Assembly (NCBI GenBank): GCA_020061465.1
Contig: JAGUYG010000050.1
Span: 1-64,000 of the forward strand
Length of the DNA: 64,000 nt
Direction: 5' to 3'
DNA from: Ignavibacteriales bacterium
Lineage (GTDB): Bacteria; Bacteroidota; Ignavibacteria; Ignavibacteriales; Ignavibacteriaceae
Numbering within the stretch: the first letter of the stretch is position 1; the number at the start of each line of letters is the position of its first letter. This document shows positions 16,359 to 25,479 of the stretch, one piece after another. The notes beneath the pieces were generated by a model. The model saw only the letters and a program-made list of their open reading frames with translations, had not been told where the DNA came from and ran no database searches. Made by a program: the position numbers and the translations under genes.

Positions 16359-18092
16359 ATGAAACTGAACGTTACAATATCGTTTACTTTCCTGGCAGCT
16401 TTGCTATTCGTTTTTGCGCTGAACATTTCTGCGCAAAATAGAATTGGATTGGTTTATTCGGCGAACACAAAAAATATTATTTCCCCCGGGCAGCCTTCTG
16501 CCTCTGATGCATGGGAATTATATTTCATGAATAATAAGATCGCCTATAAAATCATTACCGATGACGATTTAGAAGATAACGACTTAGACGATGTTGATTT
16601 GCTAATATTCCCGAACGTTCAGGTGCTTAACGAAGATCAATTATCTAACATCAAAGATTTTCTTATTGAGAAGAAAGGAATTTTTATTCTAGGTAATTTC
16701 GGTACGTACAATGACGACGGAAAAATGCGCAGCACATCTTACCTGCAATCATTAACAGGATTCGAAGCCGAAGAAGTCCGTACCGATAGTAAAATTTCGC
16801 TGATCCACACGTTAGGAGGTAACTCCGCATTAACGCACAATATTGAAGGGGGAACTAAATTATTAGTTAGTGCTAGACCTCTTCCTCTTGCGGTATCTAA
16901 TCCTGTAGTGCCGGTTAATTACTTGGGAGAATATCTACTTTCCGGGAATTTTATCAAAAGCGATGAGCAGGCGGTAAAGCACGGCGCTGCTTCATTAGAG
17001 CTGCGGGACGGCAGAATAGTTTGGTTAGGTTTTGGTTTAGAACAATTAATTGGAGGCAGTGCGGAAAAAGCTGTCTTTGATTCCTTTTTACGTAACGTAT
17101 TCGATTGGTTGGGCACAACGCCTATTGCATTTGTTAACACGTGGCCCAAAAAATACGAAGCTGCGGCTGTTTTTACTGCATACATCGATCCGCAATATTT
17201 GAACATAAATGAATTCGAGAATTCTCTAAACAGGTTAGCAGTTAAAGGAAATTTCTTTTTGTCTTATACATCCGCTGCTCTTTACACTAAAGTATTATCT
17301 TCTTTAGGTTTGCTCGGCGAGGTTAACCTTACGTGGGATGAGTTCAGCTTTTACCAAATGACGATACAAGATAAACGAGATTGGTTAAGACAGGCTATCG
17401 GATTATTAAAAAGCGTATCGGGTCAAAACAGTTTTGGTTTAAGAGTTTTCGGTCCAATTGTTTCTTCAGAAAATCTTAAGTTAATAAAAGAATCAGGATT
17501 TGATTATATTTTTACCAATGGAACCAACGCTTCGCTGCTGCCCGAAAAGAACACTGTTAACGGATTATTTGTTCTAACCAAAGAAAATAGAGAAGCAGAC
17601 GAAGTTTTTAAGTCGCCCCGGCATCGTTCTAACCTTGATTTGGCTGCCGCTGTTTATAAGAGCGATTATGATAGAGTTAAAAATCATGGCGGATTGTATG
17701 TCTTGAATTTTTTAAATCAAATAAATAAAATTGACGGAAGTTACGAATACCAATTTCTTTCCGACTTAAAAAGATATTTAGAGAAAAACGGTGCATGGAT
17801 AACAACTTTCTCAAAAGTGATTGAGTGGCTGAATATAAAAAGGGATATTAGAATATCTATACTTAAAAGAGATGAAGAAAGATTCTCACTGCAGGTTTCT
17901 AACAACGCTGCAAAAAACGCACAGGATATAAACATAGTGGTTTCAATTCCTCAGCGCATTTCCGGGCTTCAGTTAGAAACCGGTTCGAAAGATTATACTG
18001 TTGCATTCGATGAGGCTAAAAAAAACTTTTTTTTAACTATTCCCTCGCTTAGATCAAGGGAAAGTTTGACCATAGAATTATATGGAAAATAA
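16359..18092 (+). CDS. Exported paralog of the deacetylase-like protein
   Basis: Signal peptide at residues 1-25 (ending NISAQ), then the same order as the preceding protein: an amidotransferase-like domain (DLLIFPNVQVLNEDQ, then GIFILGNFGTYNDDGK), a deacetylase-like barrel (GNFFLSYTSAALYT, FGPIVSSENLKLIKESGF) and a short C-terminal beta domain. Again there is no His-x3-His and no TFDD-type motif. The protein is secreted rather than membrane-anchored. Tandem duplication with loss of catalysis in both copies suggests a structural or glycan-binding role in the export machine (inference). Confidence 0.75.
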   Translation: MKLNVTISFTFLAALLFVFALNISAQNRIGLVYSANTKNIISPGQPSASDAWELYFMNNKIAYKIITDDDLEDNDLDDVDLLIFPNVQVLNEDQLSNIKDFLIEKKGIFILGNFGTYNDDGKMRSTSYLQSLTGFEAEEVRTDSKISLIHTLGGNSALTHNIEGGTKLLVSARPLPLAVSNPVVPVNYLGEYLLSGNFIKSDEQAVKHGAASLELRDGRIVWLGFGLEQLIGGSAEKAVFDSFLRNVFDWLGTTPIAFVNTWPKKYEAAAVFTAYIDPQYLNINEFENSLNRLAVKGNFFLSYTSAALYTKVLSSLGLLGEVNLTWDEFSFYQMTIQDKRDWLRQAIGLLKSVSGQNSFGLRVFGPIVSSENLKLIKESGFDYIFTNGTNASLLPEKNTVNGLFVLTKENREADEVFKSPRHRSNLDLAAAVYKSDYDRVKNHGGLYVLNFLNQINKIDGSYEYQFLSDLKRYLEKNGAWITTFSKVIEWLNIKRDIRISILKRDEERFSLQVSNNAAKNAQDINIVVSIPQRISGLQLETGSKDYTVAFDEAKKNFFLTIPSLRSRESLTIELYGK

Positions 18093-18093
18093 A

Positions 18094-19650
18094 ATGAAAA
18101 CATTATTCAAATTCTGGATTTATGTGTTCCTTCCATTACTGGCAATTACGGATGGATGCACAAATTTTACAGATCCGGAAGATTTTGGCACCGGCACTGC
18201 CGGAAAAATTGAAATTCATTATCCGGCTACTAACTCCGCTATCTCGCAAGGATATACAAAAATTGATTATACTGTTAGCAGCCCGGGTTCAATGAAATTC
18301 ATTGAGCTATACGTTAATAGTCAGTTTATTCAGAATTTCCCGCCAAAACCAAACGGCTCAAAACCGGATATAATTTTAGATTTGGATACAACGATTATAG
18401 GACAGACCATCAGTATATATTTAATTTATTATGATAACAATGGCGGTTCGAGCAAGAGTAATGTTGCTTCTAACATCACTGTTACGGAGAATAAAAATCC
18501 ACCATATGCGCCTTATAATATCAGGGTTATTCGGTTATCATTAACGTCACTAAACATCACCTGGAGCGATTCTTCTACTAACGTTGAGGGTTATGAGATT
18601 TGGCGAAAAGCGGGAATAGACGGTACGTATGAAAAAATAATTGAGGCATCTGCAACAGCATTCAATAAAAATGATGAAAATCTCGATCCAAATATCAATT
18701 ACTTTTATAAAGTTAGAGGTTTTAACTCTTTCGGAACATCGGGTTTCAGTAGCGAGGTTAACTCAAACGGCACAAGCGGCTCAGGCAGCTTAGCACCGCC
18801 GAGCAACTTAACTGTAACCGCAGCCGGAAGCAGAAAAATAAGATTGTCATGGAAAGATAATTCCAATAATGAAAACTTCTTCAAAATTATGCGCAAAATG
18901 ACCTGGCAGGAATATGAACCGATCGGATTCGTTCCGGCTAATGTTACCGAATACACCGACAGCTTAAATGGGCTAAATCCAGGACAGGTTTATTACTACA
19001 GAATTATTGCTTATTCCGAGAGCGATTCGGCAATGTCCAACGAAGCATTTGCGCAAACATATCCTTATGATATGAAAAGACCTACAGACCTGACGGCGGT
19101 ATTTAATGTTGTTCAGCGTAAAGTCGAGCTAATTTGGAATGATCCCGATCTTTACAATACTTTCTTCGAAATTGAGAGAAAGGAAGCAGGCGGAACCTTT
19201 GCAGTTATAGCCGTAATTGTCGGAACATTAAATAGCTATAAGGACTCGGTACTTTCGATCGATAAATATTACACTTATAGGGTAAGATCCAGTGATGGTT
19301 TATATTATTCCGATTACTCAAATGAAGCAACCGTGTTTACGGGTATTCCACCCGTATTGCCTCCGCAAAACTTTAAAGGAGAATATATTCCGGACGGAAA
19401 AAAAGTCCGGCTTACCTGGGAATACAACAGCCCGGCATATCCATTAACGCACTTTCAGATAGAACGAAGAAGTGTTTCAGGAGGAGGTACTTTCTTTAAG
19501 ATAGCCGAAGTGTCAGGCAGTACGTTCCAATACGACGATTTGAACACTGTAGGACCTGTAGAATATGCGTACAGAATCAGAGGACGGAAGGACAATAGTT
19601 TCTTCACTCCTTATTCAGATACCGTTAATGTAACGAATCCCGGATTATAG
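18094..19650 (+). CDS. Lipoprotein with fibronectin type III repeats
   Basis: An exported, probably lipidated protein: a hydrophobic segment ends in ITDGC, with the Cys followed by TNFTDPED. An N-terminal Ig-like region (about 35-130) is followed by four fibronectin III domains, each with the conserved Trp and Tyr positions (LNITWSD, IRLSWKD, VELIWND, VRLTWEY). The ATG at 18094, one base after the preceding stop, is chosen; an in-frame ATG four codons earlier would overlap that gene. The domains suggest surface adhesion or carbohydrate interaction. It is the last gene of the synthase unit. Confidence 0.78.
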   Translation: MKTLFKFWIYVFLPLLAITDGCTNFTDPEDFGTGTAGKIEIHYPATNSAISQGYTKIDYTVSSPGSMKFIELYVNSQFIQNFPPKPNGSKPDIILDLDTTIIGQTISIYLIYYDNNGGSSKSNVASNITVTENKNPPYAPYNIRVIRLSLTSLNITWSDSSTNVEGYEIWRKAGIDGTYEKIIEASATAFNKNDENLDPNINYFYKVRGFNSFGTSGFSSEVNSNGTSGSGSLAPPSNLTVTAAGSRKIRLSWKDNSNNENFFKIMRKMTWQEYEPIGFVPANVTEYTDSLNGLNPGQVYYYRIIAYSESDSAMSNEAFAQTYPYDMKRPTDLTAVFNVVQRKVELIWNDPDLYNTFFEIERKEAGGTFAVIAVIVGTLNSYKDSVLSIDKYYTYRVRSSDGLYYSDYSNEATVFTGIPPVLPPQNFKGEYIPDGKKVRLTWEYNSPAYPLTHFQIERRSVSGGGTFFKIAEVSGSTFQYDDLNTVGPVEYAYRIRGRKDNSFFTPYSDTVNVTNPGL

Positions 19651-19765
19651 TTTTGATTATTCGGTAGGTAAAAGGAAATAGAAGGCAAAAGTTTAATTTA
19701 TAAATAGTTAGACAAAAAGAGGTGTTCTAAATATAGTCGGGTCATTATAAATAATTCCATAAAAT

Positions 19766-19796
19766 GAATGCTGTGTGCTAATAGCCTGCAGCATTC
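19766..19796 (+). promoter_or_regulatory. Hairpin between the lipoprotein and sensor genes
   Basis: Stem GAATGCTG (19766-19773) pairs with CAGCATTC (19789-19796), with further GCT/AGC pairing in the loop. No T tract follows, so it is a weak terminator at best. It may shape expression of the sensor gene, whose TTG start lies 53 bases downstream. Confidence 0.4.
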
Positions 19797-19848
19797 TTAA
19801 ATAATAAATTATTATCTTTCGGCTAAAATAAAACCATGTTGAATCAAC

Positions 19849-22800
19849 TTGCAATCCGAATATAAATTAAATAGTAACTTACTAAGTGCTCTCAATGAAA
19901 ACATTTTAAACCCATTTATAGTATTTGACAAGCACGGCAATATTCTTTCCATAAACAAAGAAGCCACTACATTATTATCTGTTCAGCAAACCCCCCGCAA
20001 TATTTTCGATCTTGTTGATGAATCTTATTATGATGAGATCAGAGAGCTGTTCAAAAAATCGATTAGCCAAAGTAAACCATACTCAGAAAATATCCGGGTG
20101 CTGCTGAAATCAGGTGAAGAATTGAATCTGAACCTTTCTATCAATAAGTATATTGAAGAGGGACAGCTCTTTCTATTCTGCTCACTTAAGGAAGAAAAAT
20201 TTATAATTGAACCTAAAGGGAAAGCATCGCTGAAAGTAATAACCGGAGAAGTAAGCGATGTTATTACAAACAAACAAATAATTTCCGTTTTAGAGCAGGT
20301 AAAATCATTATATCCTTTTACATTTATCGGGAAAGAAAAAATCCGCAAAGAGATAAATAGTCTTGAAGAATCATTTTGGATTAAAGATAATGAAGGCAGA
20401 TACGTAATTGTAAATGACAAATTAGCTCAAAGTTTGGGTGTGAAAACTACTCAGTTGGAGGGAAAGTACGAAAAATCATTTATCCCGGAGTATTTTTTAA
20501 CTCTCTACGGTTCAGTTGAAAAATTTATTCAGGAATCATTAAACAGTGTAATTATTGAGGGCATTCCTTTAAAAGGAATCGCATTTGCTGAAAATTTTCA
20601 AACGATTGAGATTCCGTTGAGCGATGCCGATAACAATGTAATTGCCATCATAGGTATAATACAGAAAACCCGTAGCAGGGTAACAAGAACAACCAAAACA
20701 GAAATAAAATCAGTTTTTGATAAACTATTAAACAGCATTCCTATTGCTGCCGCCATGTTGGGTGCAGATTCAACTTTCAAGCATGCCAACAAAGATTTTT
20801 GTAAATTACTCCTGACTAATATTGATAAATTAAGAGGACTAAAGCAGGAAGAAGTTTTTTCGGAAGAAGTTGCCGGTAAATTGAAAGCATTTTTAGAGTT
20901 ATCCGACACTTCGCAAAAGTTCGATTTTTTTGGTACTTTTACAGAGTCGTTTGAGAATCTTCGCGGTTATAAGATTGCCCTAAATAAAATATTCAACAAA
21001 GAGAGGCAGCTTGAGAGAATTATCATCTTAATTGAAGAGGACAATTCTGAAAATGAGTTAGAAAAAATAATTATTCGGCGAGGAAGAATGTTTGAAATAC
21101 TAATAAAAAATAACCCGGAACCTATTTACATCTATGATAAAGAAAATTTAAGGTTCCTGGAGGTTAATGACGCCGCACTGAACTTATATGGTTTTCGAAG
21201 GGATGAGTTCCTTCAGATGGACCTAACAGACCTCTATACACCGGAAGACATTCAAACATTGCTCGATTCTTCAGCCGCTAAAACTAGGGAAGGAAATTTC
21301 GGTGGACCTTACAGGCATAAAAGGAAAGACGGGGCGTTTATTCTGGTAGAGATTAGCAAGATTAGTTTTAAGTTCAAAGACAGGGATGCACACTTTAACA
21401 TCATTAAGGACGTTACTGAAAAGTTAGAGCTCGAAAAGAAAGCACAAATTTTCAAATCTGCTTTTGAACATACCGACGATTTATTATTCATTACCGACAG
21501 CAGCGGATTCATCTCCTACGTTAATAAGGAAGTGCTTGGATATTTGAATTATTCACGTGAAGATATTATAGATTCTTCATTTGCTTCCCTCGTTCGCGAC
21601 GAAGAAAGAGGAACAATCAATACAACTATCTTCCATTCTCATTTAAAAGACAGTGTTACCATTGTGATGGACATAAAGCGAAAGGGGGGAAACTTTAGAG
21701 AAGTAGAAATTACTGCATCACCGATCCTGAATTATAACGGTGAGATAGACTCCTTTGTTATTCTTGGGAAATATGAGAAGGATGTAAAACCTCCTAAGGA
21801 AATAATTAAAGAAGTTATAAAAGAAGTAATCGTCGAGAAACCGGTTAAAATAAAGGAAGAAGCATCTGTTATCGATCAAAATCAAACCGCATTTCTTTCA
21901 AGCATGTTCCATGAAATCTTAACGCCAATCAACGTTATACTCGGGTTTGTTCAAGAACTAACGGGCAGCATCAAGACCCTTTCTCCGGAACAGAAGGAAG
22001 CTGCATCAATTATTGATCAGAACAGAAATAGTTTATTGAGTATCATGAACTCTGTGGTTGAATATTCCAATATTGAGCAGGGTAAAACGGAATTAAGTTT
22101 ACGCGAGATCAGCATAACTGAAATTATTGATCAAATACAAAAGGATATTGAGAATTTTCGAAATGTAAGGGAGGTTGAATTTGCATACGGGAAAATTTCG
22201 TCATCCTTAAACTTTATTTCTGACAAACAAAAATTTCAACATTTGGTTTCGCTGCTGCTAAAAATTATCATCCAACTAAGCAAAGCAAAAAAAATATATT
22301 TTTCGGCAATATTAATAGATGAGGAAACCTTTGCAATTTCAGTTAAAGATAGTTACTCATCCGTGTCAGACAATTTGTTGAATAACATTTCTGCAATATT
22401 CCAGAAGGATGAAACTTCAATAGATAAAGATTACGGAATTTCGAAGCTAACTTCCAGGCTGGCTAAGCAGCTTCTATCTTTGCTGAAAGGTAACTTTGAA
22501 ATTATCGAAAAGGATACAGGAAGATTCGATTACGGCTTTATCTTTCCGATTGATTACACGGCTTATAGAATACCGCAGCCTGAAGAAGAGATTGTCTATC
22601 AGCAAGCGCCAAGCTCATTTAAAATCGAAGAAACAGAATCGGAAGAAACTGAAGAAATTGTGTCATCCGAGTCTGCAGAAGAAATTAGTGAGAAAGAGGA
22701 AAAGGAACTTTTTGAAGAAGAGGAAACTAAGGAGTATGCAGCCGGAATATATGATACAAAATCTTCCGGTCAGCTTGATTTATCTAGACTCAGATGTTTA

Positions 22801-23157
22801 TACATCGAAGACCAGGTTGATTCTCAGATTCTCTTCAAGGTGCAAATGAAGGAACTTAAAGAGATAAAATTCGCCGTAAGTTTTGAAGAAGCCTTACCTC
22901 TGCTTGACAGCGACAATTTTGATTTTATAGTGATGGATATTAACCTTCAAGGCGAGTACAACGGTCTTGATGCATTAAAAATAATTCATAAAATGTCCGG
23001 ATACGAAAAAATCCCTATCGTTGCAGTTACTGCCTATGTTCTTCCGGGCGATAAGGAAAAATTCATTGCAACAGGATTTCACGACTTTATTTCTAAACCC
23101 ATCTTCCGTGAAAAAATGATTGACTCTTTAGAGAAGATTTTCTTAATGCAGATGTAA
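19849..23157 (+). CDS. Multi-PAS hybrid sensor kinase with receiver domain and poorly conserved ATPase domain
   Basis: A 1102-residue soluble sensor. Several PAS domains fill residues about 10-640 (for example NPFIVFDKHGNILSINK, EPIYIYDKENLRFLEV). A charged linker of KEVIKEVIVEK type leads to the dimerisation/phosphoacceptor domain with His688 in FHEILTPIN. The following ATPase region (about 790-905) lacks a clear N box and DxGxG motif, having KDSYSSVSD instead, so autophosphorylation is doubtful. After an acidic linker (about 925-970) comes a receiver domain with Asp1030 (VMDINLQG). The start is TTG: an in-frame stop at 19840 rules out anything further upstream, and no ATG occurs in frame for hundreds of codons. 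It is probably the regulator of the adjoining locus. Confidence 0.82.
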   Translation: MQSEYKLNSNLLSALNENILNPFIVFDKHGNILSINKEATTLLSVQQTPRNIFDLVDESYYDEIRELFKKSISQSKPYSENIRVLLKSGEELNLNLSINKYIEEGQLFLFCSLKEEKFIIEPKGKASLKVITGEVSDVITNKQIISVLEQVKSLYPFTFIGKEKIRKEINSLEESFWIKDNEGRYVIVNDKLAQSLGVKTTQLEGKYEKSFIPEYFLTLYGSVEKFIQESLNSVIIEGIPLKGIAFAENFQTIEIPLSDADNNVIAIIGIIQKTRSRVTRTTKTEIKSVFDKLLNSIPIAAAMLGADSTFKHANKDFCKLLLTNIDKLRGLKQEEVFSEEVAGKLKAFLELSDTSQKFDFFGTFTESFENLRGYKIALNKIFNKERQLERIIILIEEDNSENELEKIIIRRGRMFEILIKNNPEPIYIYDKENLRFLEVNDAALNLYGFRRDEFLQMDLTDLYTPEDIQTLLDSSAAKTREGNFGGPYRHKRKDGAFILVEISKISFKFKDRDAHFNIIKDVTEKLELEKKAQIFKSAFEHTDDLLFITDSSGFISYVNKEVLGYLNYSREDIIDSSFASLVRDEERGTINTTIFHSHLKDSVTIVMDIKRKGGNFREVEITASPILNYNGEIDSFVILGKYEKDVKPPKEIIKEVIKEVIVEKPVKIKEEASVIDQNQTAFLSSMFHEILTPINVILGFVQELTGSIKTLSPEQKEAASIIDQNRNSLLSIMNSVVEYSNIEQGKTELSLREISITEIIDQIQKDIENFRNVREVEFAYGKISSSLNFISDKQKFQHLVSLLLKIIIQLSKAKKIYFSAILIDEETFAISVKDSYSSVSDNLLNNISAIFQKDETSIDKDYGISKLTSRLAKQLLSLLKGNFEIIEKDTGRFDYGFIFPIDYTAYRIPQPEEEIVYQQAPSSFKIEETESEETEEIVSSESAEEISEKEEKELFEEEETKEYAAGIYDTKSSGQLDLSRLRCLYIEDQVDSQILFKVQMKELKEIKFAVSFEEALPLLDSDNFDFIVMDINLQGEYNGLDALKIIHKMSGYEKIPIVAVTAYVLPGDKEKFIATGFHDFISKPIFREKMIDSLEKIFLMQM

Positions 23158-23213
23158 TTTTTCTTCTTACCATACCTCTCACTTAAACATTCTATCTGCT
23201 GAAAAATAAGCCC

Positions 23214-23260
23214 TTGACAATTGTCTTTGCCTTTTATAATTTACCATACAAATGTATGGT
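23214..23260 (+). promoter_or_regulatory. lexA promoter with palindromic operator
   Basis: TTGACA at 23214-23219 and TATAAT at 23235-23240 (15-base spacing) resemble a sigma-70 promoter. Immediately downstream a perfect palindrome, ACCATACA-AA-TGTATGGT, lies at 23243-23260, where a repressor would block initiation. Being about 95 bases ahead of lexA, it is a good candidate for a lineage-specific LexA box and autoregulation. I did not find a clear second copy ahead of dinB. Confidence 0.55.
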
Positions 23261-23355
23261 ATTTATATCAAACTAATTTTTACTTCAATTATAGTAACTG
23301 GTAAAAGTTTAGAGTAATTGCCGGATAACAATAATTAAGAAAAACAAGGTGCGGC

Positions 23356-23979
23356 ATGGCGAAAGAATTAACTGAAATTCAAAAGAAAATTCTCGAATTT
23401 CTTATTGAACAAAAAACAAGGTTGGGTATTCCACCCACATTAGCAGAAATAGCAAAGTTTTTCGGATATAAAAACCGCGCAACCGTGCAGCAGCATTTGC
23501 AAGCTTTAGAGAGGAAAGGATTCATAAAGAAAAACAAAAAACTTTCCCGCAGTATTGAATTGACTTTAGAAGATAAGTTTTTTATTCCACGTCCGGTGTT
23601 AGGAGAAGTAGCAGCAGGCAATCCGCTGATAATTTATCCCGATGCCATTGACACCGTTGAACTGCCCACGATTGCGCGAATGCCGAAGGATTCTTTCCTG
23701 TTAAAGGTAAAAGGTGACAGCCTAAAAGATGCTTATATCTTCAGCGGTGATATCGTAATTGTAAATCCTAATCTTGAGCCAAAGAACGGTCAATTTGTAA
23801 TTGCAATTCTTGATGATGCCGCAGTAGTAAAAAGATTTTTTAAGAAGCGGAGTGAAATTGAACTTGTTTCTGAAAATCCGGAATATAAACCGATAGTGAT
23901 TCCTAAAAATCATCCGGCATTTAAGCTAGTTGGAATTGTTATTGGCGTTTATAGAAGCATGGGTAAAAAAGCGGGATAA
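23356..23979 (+). CDS. lexA: LexA repressor
   Basis: SOS-response repressor and self-cleaving serine protease. A winged-helix DNA-binding domain (residues 1-65; PPTLAEIAKFFGYKNRATV) is followed by the peptidase domain with the Ala87-Gly88 cleavage site (GEVAAGNP), Ser122 (KGDSLKDA) and Lys159 (AAVVKRF), the same spacing as in E. coli LexA. The length of 207 residues is typical. dinB lies 2.6 kb downstream on the same strand, so the DUF72 gene and dinB are probably its ancestral neighbours, now separated by toxin-antitoxin modules. Confidence 0.95.
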   Translation: MAKELTEIQKKILEFLIEQKTRLGIPPTLAEIAKFFGYKNRATVQQHLQALERKGFIKKNKKLSRSIELTLEDKFFIPRPVLGEVAAGNPLIIYPDAIDTVELPTIARMPKDSFLLKVKGDSLKDAYIFSGDIVIVNPNLEPKNGQFVIAILDDAAVVKRFFKKRSEIELVSENPEYKPIVIPKNHPAFKLVGIVIGVYRSMGKKAG

Positions 23980-24039
23980 TTTATACAAAGGATCCGTTGG
24001 ATACAGAAACGGAAAATTTAACAATTAAGCAATTAAACA

Positions 24040-24945
24040 ATGATTAAGTATAATATCGGTACAGCCGGCTGGTCCTATAAAGATTGGGTGCCGAATTTTT
24101 ATCCTAAAAATCAATCAACAGGATTTGATTGGCTGCGGTTTTATTCACACTACTTCAATTGTGTTGAAGTAAACTCAACTTACTATACTTATATTAGTCC
24201 AAAAATAGTTGAAGGCTGGATTAAGAAAGTTTCGGATAACGACGATTTTATTTTTCATATAAAACTACATCAGGATTTTACTCACAAAAGAAAGTTCGAT
24301 GAGCAGAATATAAAAGCTGTTCGTTACAATATTGATTTGTTAAAAAAATCTGAACGGTTAGGCGGATTGTTAGTTCAGTTTCCATATTCATTTAATTTTG
24401 ATGGAAGTTCGGTTCAACATATTCAAAAGATAAGAGATATTTTTTCAGACATCAGTTGTTTCATTGAAGTGCGTAACTCTTCGTGGAAGAACATTCGTGC
24501 ATTAGAATTCTTTAAGCAGAATGATTTAACCCTTTGCACAATTGATCAACCGCAGATAGGGCAATCAATACCGTTCGAGCCAATAGTTACCAATGGTAAA
24601 GCATACGTTCGCTTTCACGGAAGGAATGTTGAAGCCTGGAAAAAATCACTTTCTAATTTTGGTAAAGAACAAACTTACAAGGAACAAAGCTCGAGATATC
24701 ATTATCTATACTCGCCGGGAGAATTAATTGAAATTGCTCAACAGATTAAATCAATTGAAAGTAAAGTGAAAGAAATAAATATTATAATGAACAACCATCC
24801 GCAGGGCGATGCAGTTGCAAATGCTTTTGAGCTTATACATTTATTAGAAAGAAAAGATAAAGTCGAAATGCCGTCTGCAATTGTTAAGGCGTATCCTCGG
24901 TTGGAAGAAATTGTTCTTAAAACGTATAGATTATTAGATATATAA
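24040..24945 (+). CDS. DUF72 (YecE-like) family protein
   Basis: A TIM-barrel-like protein of the DUF72 family, recognised by the N-terminal IGTAGWSYKDW, the FNCVEVNSTYY motif and the C-terminal NNHPQGDAVANA motif. The biochemical role is not established. The length (301 residues) is slightly above the usual 240-280. The last 53 codons (24758-24915) are repeated downstream of the hicBA pair at about 95% identity, so the 3' end of this gene may have been replaced during insertion of that module. Confidence 0.88.
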   Translation: MIKYNIGTAGWSYKDWVPNFYPKNQSTGFDWLRFYSHYFNCVEVNSTYYTYISPKIVEGWIKKVSDNDDFIFHIKLHQDFTHKRKFDEQNIKAVRYNIDLLKKSERLGGLLVQFPYSFNFDGSSVQHIQKIRDIFSDISCFIEVRNSSWKNIRALEFFKQNDLTLCTIDQPQIGQSIPFEPIVTNGKAYVRFHGRNVEAWKKSLSNFGKEQTYKEQSSRYHYLYSPGELIEIAQQIKSIESKVKEINIIMNNHPQGDAVANAFELIHLLERKDKVEMPSAIVKAYPRLEEIVLKTYRLLDI

Positions 24946-24983
24946 AGTTTATTTTAATCCAAAATAAAATATGGTATAGTATT

Positions 24984-25211
24984 ATGAAAGTATTTAATTA
25001 TAAAGTAATAATAGAAGAGTGTGAAGAAGGCGGATTTTACGCCGAATGTCCTGCTTTCCCCGGCTGCCATGTTGAGGGTGAAACTTATGAAGAAACATTG
25101 CTGGAAATTAAAGAAGCAGTAAAGAATTTTATTGAAGACTATAAAAGTCGGGGCGAAGAAGTTCCAAGTGACCACTTTGCCGTAACGTCTGTACAAATTA
25201 CTTATGACTAG
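24984..25211 (+). CDS. hicB: HicB-family antitoxin
   Basis: A 75-residue HicB-like antitoxin with the partial RNase-H-like fold: YKVIIEECEEGGFYAECP, then PGCHVEGETYEETLLEIKEAV. There is no separate DNA-binding domain. It overlaps hicA by eight bases, with the antitoxin gene first. It starts 38 bases after the DUF72 gene. Confidence 0.87.
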   Translation: MKVFNYKVIIEECEEGGFYAECPAFPGCHVEGETYEETLLEIKEAVKNFIEDYKSRGEEVPSDHFAVTSVQITYD

Positions 25212-25437
25212 TCTATTCCCTATCGTTTCATCAAAGGAAATTGTTAAGGTTCTAAATAAGCTAGGTTTTCAACTTATTAGACAAAGTGGAAGCAGTCACG
25301 CAATATTTAGAAGAGAAGATGACGGCGTAAGAACAACAGTTCCAATGCACGGCAAAAAGTCACTTAAGAGAAAAACTATCAAGTCAATTTGTAAAGATAT
25401 CGGGATTTCGATAGAAGATTTGAAAAAGCACCTTTAA
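25204..25437 (+). CDS. hicA: HicA-family mRNA interferase toxin
   Basis: A 77-residue toxin with the double-stranded-RNA-binding-like HicA fold. The N-terminal KEIVKVLNKLGFQLIRQSGSSH and the catalytic His32 in SSHAIF are present, followed by TVPMHGKKSLKRKTIKSI. Expected to cleave mRNA when free of HicB. It appears intact. Confidence 0.88.
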   Translation: MTSLFPIVSSKEIVKVLNKLGFQLIRQSGSSHAIFRREDDGVRTTVPMHGKKSLKRKTIKSICKDIGISIEDLKKHL

Positions 25438-25479
25438 AATGTATAGTATCGAGAATTATAAAACTTATTCGCTTCTATA

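Noticed and set aside
20028-20420. 130-codon minus-strand frame inside the sensor gene
   Set aside because: Shadow of the PAS-domain coding sequence; low-complexity Ser/Phe-rich product.
25439-25460. Second LexA-type operator near the hicBA module (ATGTATAGTAT)
   Set aside because: It matches only part of the lexA palindrome and lacks the inverted half.
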